A DNA stretch of 21,154 nucleotides from the NCBI GenBank assembly GCA_013817135.1, contig JACDDF010000003.1, forward strand, positions 1 to 21,154. Reading direction: 5' to 3'. The notes under the pieces were generated by a model that was not told the origin of the DNA, searched no databases, and was given only the letters and a program-made list of their open reading frames with translations. A program made the translations under genes and the position numbers. This stretch comes from Nitrospirales bacterium (GTDB taxonomy: Bacteria > Nitrospirota > Nitrospiria > Nitrospirales > UBA8639). The number at the start of each line of letters is the position of its first letter. The stretch's first letter is position 1. Below, piece by piece: positions 15,965-21,154 of this stretch.

Positions 15965-17782
15965 CTACGCAAAAGCATCAGACCTCGTTTCGGCAAATAC
16001 CTCGCCAACAGTGGTCAAGCCACCTTGAACAGCCGCCATCCCCGCTTGTCTAAGTGTGCGAAATCCTTCGCTTATCGCACAGGCTATTAAGTCATTCGTC
16101 GATGCCCGGGCCAAAATTTTCTCATGGAGCCCTTCAAAAATAGGTAAGGTCTCAAATAAGGCCATACGCCCTTTAAATCCAGTCAGATGGCAGGACGCAC
16201 ACCCACGCCCTTTCATCGCTTGAACCGCACCGAACATATTCGCATCAATCCCCAGTTCCTGCAGCTGAAATTGAGATACCGTATCCAGCTCCCGACAATG
16301 ATCACAAATTTTTCGTACTAATCGTTGACCCACAATGAGCGAGACGGCGGAAGACACCAAAAACGGCTCAATGCTCATATCGATGAGGCGGGCAATCGCC
16401 CCTGGGGCATTCATCGTATGCAAGGTAGAAAGAACTCGATGGCCAGTCAGAGAAGCCTGAATCGCGATTTGCGCGGTTTCCCGATCACGAATTTCCCCCA
16501 CCATCATGACGTCAGGATCCTGCCGCAGAAAAGCACGCAACCCGGCGGCAAAATTCAATCCAATCTCTTCATGAATTTGCATCTGATTGATGCCCTGGAT
16601 TTGGTATTCCACGGGATCTTCGACAGTGACAATATTCATCTGAGGGGTGTTCAGAAATTGTAACGCGCTATAGAGGGTTGTCGTCTTTCCGCTCCCCGTA
16701 GGCCCTGTCACCAGGATCATTCCATAGGGATTTTCCAGAGCCGTCGTGACCCGATCCAAATCAGGCTGGTTGAGTCCGATATTGGTCAAATGCAATGCAA
16801 GCCCTGACTGATTCAGGAGACGCAGAACCGCTTTTTCCCCAAACAAACACGGCAGAATTGCTACTCGAATATCGACGTGGGGAAAGCCCTCCGCCTTCAT
16901 TCGTCCATCTTGAGGTAACCGACGCTCCGCAATATCCAGATCGGAAAGAATCTTCACCCTGGCGAGTAATGCCTGATGAAGATCTTTAGGCAGATTTTGA
17001 ATCGGGCACAAGACGCCATCCAACCGAAAGCGAACCCGGATCATGGTCTCCATCGGCTCAATATGAATATCACTCGCCTCCATTTCAATGGCCTGCTGAA
17101 CAAGCCCATTCACCACCTCCACAGCTGAAGAATCTTTATCAATTTTGATATGACGCTTCACACGGGTCATTTCTGCGTTGTCCTGAAGAAGGATAGATCT
17201 TTGTTGACCATTCAACCCGTTAGCAGAGGCACAGACAGGGCCAACAGGCTTCCCCATCGAGTTGGGTGACATCCGGTCACCATCTTCCCGGTTTTTGAAA
17301 TTACCCCCCTCATCTTTTTGCAGAGCTTCCATGGTCGAGGAAGATCCATCTGGAGCCTGGCCATACACATGGGAGATCGCTGTCCGTAAATCCGACTCGG
17401 TAGCTACCATGGGGATGATGTGCAGCCCGGTACGAAATCGCAAATCATCGAGCAAAGACGCATTCGTGGGGTCGGCCATAGCCAGACTCAGGCGTGAAGT
17501 GGTTTTCCGCACCGGCAAAACGAGGTGCCGGCGGACAACGTCATAAGGAACCAACCCCCGAAGACTCCCGTCAATCGAGCACGTAGACAATTCTACAGTG
17601 GCAACTCCATAGTGCTGGCTGAGAAACTCTAATAAGGTGGATTCAGACAGAACCCCCATCCGAACCAGAATGCTCCCGAGGCGCCCTCCTTCTCCCTGCT
17701 GAATATCAAGCGCCTGAGACAAATCATCTGAAGAGATCACTTTCGCATCCACCAGCTGTAGGCCGACACGCTCTCGATTCAC
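15965..17782 (-). CDS. pilB: Type IV pilus assembly ATPase (PilB/GspE family)
   Basis: Cytoplasmic ATPase that drives pilus extension. In the 605-residue form the N-terminal MshEN-type domain (about 1-140) may bind nucleotide or cyclic di-GMP and is followed by a Ser/Gly/Asp-rich linker (about 145-205). The motor has Walker A GPTGSGKTTT (360-369), the Asp box VEDPVEYQI, the Walker B region DPDVMMVGEIRD (422-433), and a zinc-binding tetracysteine with Cys493, 496, 528 and 531. The GTG at 17782 is chosen because GGGAGG lies six bases upstream; the ATG at 17788 is against that site, and longer frames would run into pgsA. It follows the pgsA stop by about 20 bases. GspE of a type II secretion system is the alternative, but the adjacent pilT argues for pili. 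Confidence 0.93.
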   Translation of the reverse strand: MNRERVGLQLVDAKVISSDDLSQALDIQQGEGGRLGSILVRMGVLSESTLLEFLSQHYGVATVELSTCSIDGSLRGLVPYDVVRRHLVLPVRKTTSRLSLAMADPTNASLLDDLRFRTGLHIIPMVATESDLRTAISHVYGQAPDGSSSTMEALQKDEGGNFKNREDGDRMSPNSMGKPVGPVCASANGLNGQQRSILLQDNAEMTRVKRHIKIDKDSSAVEVVNGLVQQAIEMEASDIHIEPMETMIRVRFRLDGVLCPIQNLPKDLHQALLARVKILSDLDIAERRLPQDGRMKAEGFPHVDIRVAILPCLFGEKAVLRLLNQSGLALHLTNIGLNQPDLDRVTTALENPYGMILVTGPTGSGKTTTLYSALQFLNTPQMNIVTVEDPVEYQIQGINQMQIHEEIGLNFAAGLRAFLRQDPDVMMVGEIRDRETAQIAIQASLTGHRVLSTLHTMNAPGAIARLIDMSIEPFLVSSAVSLIVGQRLVRKICDHCRELDTVSQFQLQELGIDANMFGAVQAMKGRGCASCHLTGFKGRMALFETLPIFEGLHEKILARASTNDLIACAISEGFRTLRQAGMAAVQGGLTTVGEVFAETRSDAFA

Positions 17783-17802
17783 CTGCATCCTCCCGTTTAC
17801 CC

Positions 17803-18375
17803 TTATTTCTTGCCTGAAGAATTGAGCCGTTGAATCCCCCGGAACAGATAATGCACTCCAGAACCGGTTGTCAGGATGACCATTACCGAAAGAAAAGGAA
17901 TGATGCTTTCGGAGGGAACACGCCCGGTCGCAAAGAGAATCACCATGATGACATAGCAAATTTGTGCAAAGGTGGTACCCTTTCCCAACCAGGTGGGAGT
18001 AATATCAATGTCGATTTCCGTTAAATTAGCCAATATGGTCCCCGTGAGGAGAATGGCGTCACGACTCACCACAAGAATTACCGCCCAGATAGGGATGAAA
18101 TGGAGAACAGATAAGGTCACGATGGCCGACATGAGGAGTAATTTGTCAGCCAGAGGATCGAGATACTCGCCGAGGCGAGTGCGCTGATCGGTGATACGGG
18201 CAATTGCCCCATCCAGCCCATCGGTCACCGCCGCGACTAACAATGTCACTAGGGCATAATCATAGTATTCGTAGAGCAAAAACCCAACGAAGACAGGAAC
18301 AAGGAGAATCCGAAGGACGGTGAGACTGTTGGGAAGGTTGATTGGAATGTCGGCACCCGATGACTCGCGGAGCAT
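17803..18375 (-). CDS. pgsA: CDP-diacylglycerol--glycerol-3-phosphate 3-phosphatidyltransferase
   Basis: Integral membrane enzyme that makes phosphatidylglycerol phosphate, the first committed step toward phosphatidylglycerol and cardiolipin. The CDP-alcohol phosphotransferase motif is complete, DG-x-DG-x2-AR-x8-G-x3-D-x3-D, with Asp52, Asp55, Gly56, Arg60, Gly69, Asp73 and Asp77. The rest is a series of hydrophobic helices, with a basic C terminus (FRGIQRLNSSGKK). The ATG at 18375 (190 residues) is preferred over a TTG at 18414, since the family starts just before NLPNSLTVLRI; AGGGG lies about ten bases upstream. Other CDP-alcohol transferases share the motif, but length and the LPNxLTxxRI start fit PgsA. 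It heads the pil-ispE run and diverges from the small plus-strand gene. Confidence 0.9.
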   Translation of the reverse strand: MLRESSGADIPINLPNSLTVLRILLVPVFVGFLLYEYYDYALVTLLVAAVTDGLDGAIARITDQRTRLGEYLDPLADKLLLMSAIVTLSVLHFIPIWAVILVVSRDAILLTGTILANLTEIDIDITPTWLGKGTTFAQICYVIMVILFATGRVPSESIIPFLSVMVILTTGSGVHYLFRGIQRLNSSGKK

Positions 18376-18459
18376 TTCGCCACAACCCCTTTCTCGCAAA
18401 CGTATTTTTCCCAAGCGTAGGGAAGGTTACGTTGGGATTCTGAGGGAAGTCAACCACGC

Positions 18460-18488
18460 TTGCGACCCCCATCGGGGCAGCCTATAAT
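18460..18488 (+). promoter_or_regulatory. Strong candidate sigma-70 promoter for the small plus-strand gene
   Basis: TTGCGA (18460-18465, four of six matches to the -35 consensus) is followed after exactly 17 bases by a perfect TATAAT (18483-18488). Transcription would start near 18495, giving a leader of about 50 bases to the ATG at 18547. On the opposite strand a TTGACT (18453-18448) lies almost back to back and could be the -35 of pgsA, but no good -10 follows it. Confidence 0.65.
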
Positions 18489-18546
18489 CCGTTTTCACAG
18501 AAAGAAAAAATACCGATACCCTATCGTTAAGCCGGAGCTAGAGCAC

Positions 18547-18864
18547 ATGACATCGCTTCCCTTATCCTTTCGAGTCAGAAATGCCGTCGTGGAAAAGCAT
18601 CAATTGGAGGGGATGGACCCTAGTGACCGATATTTCAACCGAATGATCCCAATTAAACGGGTGGAACGCGGATACTCGGGAACGGTCATGTACGAAGCGC
18701 TGAATCTCCAATCACAAGTCTATCGAACCGTGCAGGAAACACTTAAGGACATCACCGATCAACTTCGCGAATTAGGATTTACCACCATGCGCACCCGCCT
18801 CAATTTCAAAGGCCAAGCATACCTGGCGGAAAAAGAAACCTGGGTTGATTACATCGACCCCTAA
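18547..18864 (+). CDS. Small conserved-looking protein of unknown function
   Basis: A 105-residue soluble protein that I do not recognise. It has no signal peptide, membrane helix or cysteine. The sequence starts MTSLPLSFRVRNAVVEKHQLEG, has a central segment with charged and aromatic residues (DRYFNRMIPIKRVERGYSG), an amphipathic helix rich in Gln, Leu and Asp (about 53-76, ending in DQLRELGF), and an aromatic, acidic end (ETWVDYIDP). The balanced codon use and the strong promoter with GGAG nine bases before the ATG argue that it is a real gene. A longer frame from a TTG at 18460 would begin inside the promoter, so the ATG at 18547 is chosen. It is divergent from pgsA and stands alone. A small regulatory or ribosome-associated role is possible, but nothing in the sequence proves it. 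Confidence 0.72.
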   Translation: MTSLPLSFRVRNAVVEKHQLEGMDPSDRYFNRMIPIKRVERGYSGTVMYEALNLQSQVYRTVQETLKDITDQLRELGFTTMRTRLNFKGQAYLAEKETWVDYIDP

Positions 18865-18883
18865 TCTGGGTGCTCGTATCCAA

Positions 18884-18898
18884 ACCATCATCAATGGT
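18884..18898 (+). terminator. Weak hairpin after the small plus-strand gene
   Basis: Twenty bases after the stop codon the sequence ACCAT, a five-base loop and ATGGT forms a short perfect stem, followed by the pyrimidine-rich GACCTTTCTATT. It lacks a proper T-tract and is only five pairs, so at best it is a weak terminator. Confidence 0.22.
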
Positions 18899-19308
18899 GA
18901 CCTTTCTATTCCGCCTACCCTTTTTCGATAACACGCAGCCGCCTGTTCCTTCCTTAAATTACCGCAATCACCATCTGAACGGGTTAACCTTATAAAACAT
19001 TACCAAATTTTGGACACATGTTTATAAGTGGCACTTCTCGACTCCGTGCCTGTTTTCTGGTCATGCTCTCAACAACAATCTATCTCTTCACATCTCCCCT
19101 GGTCTCTCCGCCATTGTTAGACCCCTGAATTTCATAAATCCTCAGCATTGAGGGTATCCCCCATCAAAAAATGTTTTTCAAAGACAGCCAAGAAATGGTG
19201 GATCAATAGGAATCTATGAGAGACAGGATGGGGAAACTTGCTTTTTGGTGCTCACAGGGAAGATCAAGGGAGCACATGCGCCAACATTTTCGGTACAAGT
19301 TCGAGTAA
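18899..19308. other. Gene-poor stretch between the small gene and the transposase remnant
   Basis: About 400 bases with no supported gene. It holds a nested A/T-rich palindrome at 18989-19028, a small hairpin (CCTCA, GCAT loop, TGAGG) at 19140-19153 without a T-tract, and a 36-codon frame at 19018-19128 whose product looks like a bare signal peptide but has no ribosome-binding site. Part of the right-hand side may be further transposase remnant too decayed to read. Confidence 0.5.
18989..19028. repeat. Nested A/T-rich inverted repeat
   Basis: The outer arms CTTATAAAACAT (18989-19000) and ATGTTTATAAG (19018-19028) are inverted copies apart from one extra A. Between them sits a second palindrome, CCAAATTTTGG (19003-19013), centred on a single base. 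The structure could form a cruciform or RNA hairpin, or could be a binding site. It is not followed by a T-tract and lies in noncoding DNA beside an insertion-sequence remnant. Confidence 0.6.
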
Positions 19309-19563
19309 CCACTTTCTCCATTTACAGCCGTTTCACCTGGACCTCAGACTGTTAAATTGGTTGTTGTTCGGTCGTCAGGGCCATCCCAACCGGTTTTCTG
19401 CTAGCCGCTTCGACATCAATTGGGGCAAGCCAGCGCAGCAAGGCGGAATTGCAGAAATGGAGCGCACCCGACAGGATTGAGATACGGAATAACCCTGCTG
19501 CCTCAAGAATTTCACTGCTTCTAACTTAAAGTCGGCTGAAAAACTTTGTGGTGTCCGTCTCAT
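19309..19563 (-). pseudogene. Decayed IS3-family transposase OrfA
   Basis: Starting at the ATG at 19563, which still has a good ribosome-binding site (GAGGTGAG), the frame reads MRRTPQSFSADFKLEAVKF then LRQQGYSVSQSCR, the helix-turn-helix N terminus of IS3-family OrfA proteins. After SCR the original frame ends in unrelated residues with a stop near 19375. The expected continuation is found in another frame (SALLRWLAPIDVEAA, then SRKPVGMALTTEQQ), followed by stops and a leucine-zipper-like remnant (SEVQVKRL, stop, MEK). So the gene has at least one frameshift and two stops, and no OrfB is present. About 65 bases upstream of the ATG, near 19600-19628, lies a plausible element end (minus strand GTGGTCAAAATAAGCGGGAC); no matching opposite end was found. 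Confidence 0.75.
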
Positions 19564-19887
19564 ATCTCACCTCGTTTGTGCTGAAGTTTATCGCCCAAAC
19601 GGGTGTCCCGCTTATTTTGACCACTTCAGACTCTGTTCTATCTGGCTTTTTTTAGTCTCATGAGGCCTTAACACTAAGCTACACCTCCTTGTCCCCTCGC
19701 AATCTTTTAATCTCAAGTGGCATACTTCTTCTGTCAAATGTTCTTCCTTCCGATTTTTCACCTCAATCTTTTCTGACATTTTTCTGGTTTATTCATCTAA
19801 CCCGACACGGCAATAAACGCCCCCCTAAAAGAGTTTCTTCCATAACAACGTGGCAGAATATCTATAACGCCTCAAAGGAGCACAACC
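19564..19887. other. Intergenic stretch between the IS remnant and the channel gene
   Basis: No gene is supported here. The left third (to about 19628) is probably the terminal region of the insertion-sequence remnant. The remainder is pyrimidine-rich on the plus strand and contains a T7 run at 19648-19654 without a convincing stem, and then a candidate promoter and ribosome-binding site for the channel gene. Confidence 0.5.
19773..19801 (+). promoter_or_regulatory. Candidate sigma-70 promoter for the broken channel gene
   Basis: CTGACA (19773-19778, five of six matches to TTGACA) is followed after 17 bases by TCTAAC (19796-19801, four of six matches to TATAAT). Transcription would begin near 19808, about 80 bases before the ATG at 19888, which has AAGGAG seven bases upstream. 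Confidence 0.38.
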
Positions 19888-20767
19888 ATGGATCTTTCAA
19901 CGGTCCTGAACGCATTGGATCACTTTTTCACCTATCCCTTATTTACCGTCAACCAGACCCCGATTACCCTCTCGTCTCTGGCATTTTTTGCGTTCATCAT
20001 GGGTGGCTTTAAGATCATCAACACCCTGATACGACGTTTTCTCAGCAACCAATTACTCAAACGCTCGAAGATGCCCAAGGCGACACAATACACCTTAACC
20101 CGGATTATTCAATATTTCCTGCTCCTTGTCGGGACCGTGATTGCCTTTCAAGTCATCGGAGTCGACCTGAGCGGTCTTGTCGTCATTTTTGGGTTTCTCT
20201 CAGTCGGAATCGGATTCGGCCTGCAAAATCTGACGTCCAATTTCATCGCAGGACTCATGTTGCTATTCGAACAACATATCCAAATTGGGGATCGAATCAC
20301 CGTGGGAGACACTGAAGGAGATGTGGCAGAAATCAACATTCGACCCACCACCATTCGTTCTCTAAACAACGTTGCGATCGTAGTTCCCAACTCCGAATTT
20401 ATCTCTTCCACGGTGATTAACTGGTCGCACGGTGACCCTAAAACCCGTTTGGAGATTGAGGTGGAAGTCTCTTACAATTCAGATTTAGACAAGGTCATCA
20501 TTTCACTTTTGTAAGCAGCAAAAGAAAACTCTATGGTGTTACCGCACCCAGAGCCAAAGGCCTGGCTTATGAGTTTCGGAGATTCCGCCTGGAACATGCG
20601 TTTATTAGCCTGGGTGGAAGATCCACAAGGCAGAAGGCAGGTTCAATCCGATTAATTGCGCCATCGTCAAGAAATTTCGGAAGAATGGTGTGGAAATTCC
20701 TTTCCCTCAAAGGGACCTTCACCTCCGAACCCCCTTACCTCTCCCAATTTCACCGACCGGTACATGA
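19888..20767 (+). pseudogene. MscS-family mechanosensitive channel, broken by a stop and a frameshift
   Basis: The intact part encodes 208 residues: membrane helices near 26-48, 72-92 and 94-128, with the pore-lining and linker region GLVVIFGFLSVGIGFGLQNL, then the MscS beta domain with FEQHIQIGDRITVGDTEGDV and VAIVVPNSEFISSTVINWS. The frame stops at TAA 20512-20514 after SDLDKVIISLL. Directly in the same frame the family sequence resumes: AAKENSMVLPHPEPKAWLM, then SFGDSAWNMRLLAWVEDP and RRQVQSD, then a second TAA. The C terminus continues in the +1 frame from 20654: NCAIVKKFRKNGVEIPFPQR, DLHLRTPLPLP, stop at 20765-20767. So one ochre mutation and one indel near 20653 break the gene. Such channels release solutes on osmotic downshock. 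The N-terminal 208 residues include the whole pore but lack the C-terminal cage, so function is unlikely. Confidence 0.88.
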
Positions 20768-21080
20768 TGCCCACGCCATTATTCCAGGGTGGTATGTGCC
20801 TGTTATCGAAAAGCTGGTCGCTCCTCTTCCTTGTCCTATACACCATCATGTATTTTCCTAATCACAAATGAGAATTTCCGTGGATTTTTTTTTATACATC
20901 CATACCGACTCAAAAACATAATCACTTTCCCTACGGCCATGACATTGCACCACAAGGTGTTTGAGAAGCTTTGACGGCATTGCTACACTTTCGCCATTTG
21001 CTGGGTCCTCCCCTGGAGGACAACCGGATCTCACCTTCAAATGGCACCGCTCATGTTTGAAAAATTTGACCATTCGTTCC
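20768..21080. other. Intergenic stretch before the partial sigma-factor ORF
   Basis: About 310 bases in which I see no supported gene. There is a run of nine T after GTGGA at 20886-20894, but the stem before it (TCC/GGA) is too short for a terminator of the channel gene. TTGACG at 20970-20975 resembles a -35 hexamer without a good -10 at the right distance. The minus-strand frame across this region ends in low-complexity sequence and has no ribosome-binding site. Confidence 0.45.
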
Positions 21081-21154
21081 ATGACACCTGACGAACCCTC
21101 TACGGACAATGATCTGGTCGATGCCATCACGCAAGGGAACCTTCAGGCCTTTGA
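21081..21154 (+). CDS. Start of a probable ECF-type RNA polymerase sigma factor, cut by the window edge
   Basis: The frame from ATG 21081 runs open to the window end and reads MTPDEPSTDNDLVDAITQGN followed by LQAF. A short acidic N terminus followed by (D/E)xxLVxAIxxGxxxAF is the opening of region 2 of extracytoplasmic-function sigma factors, where the next residues are normally (E/D)xLY. Only 24 complete codons are visible, so the family call is tentative. No good ribosome-binding site precedes this ATG; TTG codons in frame at 21057 and 21066 are alternative starts. It would be a plus-strand gene downstream of the broken channel gene. Confidence 0.5.
   Translation, partial: MTPDEPSTDNDLVDAITQGNLQAF

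Noticed and set aside
17783..17959. N-terminal extension of the PilB frame
   Set aside because: It overlaps the end of pgsA, its residues have no PilB character, and a good ribosome-binding site selects the start at 17782.
19238..19480. Plus-strand frame over the transposase remnant
   Set aside because: It is antisense to the IS3 OrfA relic and contains no recognisable protein.
19627..19654. CAGA...TCTG stem followed by seven T as a terminator
   Set aside because: The stem is only four pairs with a ten-base loop, too weak to support.
20858..21130. Minus-strand frame of 90 codons at the right end
   Set aside because: No ribosome-binding site or family features; it is antisense to the sigma-factor-like start and covers A/T-rich noncoding DNA.
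1..21154. CRISPR arrays, tRNA or rRNA genes, toxin-antitoxin or defence modules
   Set aside because: No regularly spaced repeats, no cloverleaf or rRNA-like sequence, and no protein with defence-type motifs was seen on either strand.

Overview
The window reads as a chromosomal segment from a Gram-negative bacterium of moderate G+C content. The protein styles and the gene order fit a Nitrospira-like (phylum Nitrospirota) genome, but this attribution comes from memory of gene order and protein style, not from a search. Almost everything from position 1 to about 18375 lies on the minus strand, so it should be read from high to low coordinates.

Minus-strand core, in transcription order. (1) pgsA, pilB, pilT, pilC and ispE: a phospholipid head-group enzyme, three type IV pilus motor and platform genes, and an isoprenoid kinase. 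(2) prs, rplY and pth, behind a recognisable promoter: PRPP synthesis, a stress-type ribosomal protein L25 and peptidyl-tRNA hydrolase. (3) rpsF, ssb, rpsR, a YceD/DUF177 gene, rpmF, plsX, fabH, an enoyl-ACP reductase of the FabL kind, fabD, fabG, acpP and fabF: ribosomal proteins S6, S18 and L32, then a nearly complete fatty acid synthesis set that runs from acyl-phosphate formation through initiation, malonyl transfer, ketoreduction, enoyl reduction and elongation. No fabZ/fabA dehydratase is present here. (4) rnc and a periplasmic cyclophilin, followed by what may be the first codons of another gene at the window edge.

Plus-strand accessory end (about 18460 to 21154). A small unrecognised gene with a clear sigma-70-type promoter diverges from pgsA. 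It is followed by gene-poor DNA holding a nested A/T-rich palindrome, a decayed IS3-family OrfA on the minus strand, and a small-conductance mechanosensitive channel gene (MscS family) broken by an in-frame ochre stop and, further on, a frameshift. At the right edge an ORF begins that looks like the start of an ECF-type sigma factor.

The housekeeping part looks ordinary and intact. Its points of interest are the Y-x6-K enoyl reductase embedded in the fab cluster, an SSB without the usual terminal phenylalanine, a possible S6:S18 leader structure, and pilus motor genes embedded between housekeeping genes without pilins. The last 2.7 kb is an eroding region. I found no CRISPR array, tRNA, rRNA or convincing new multi-gene system.
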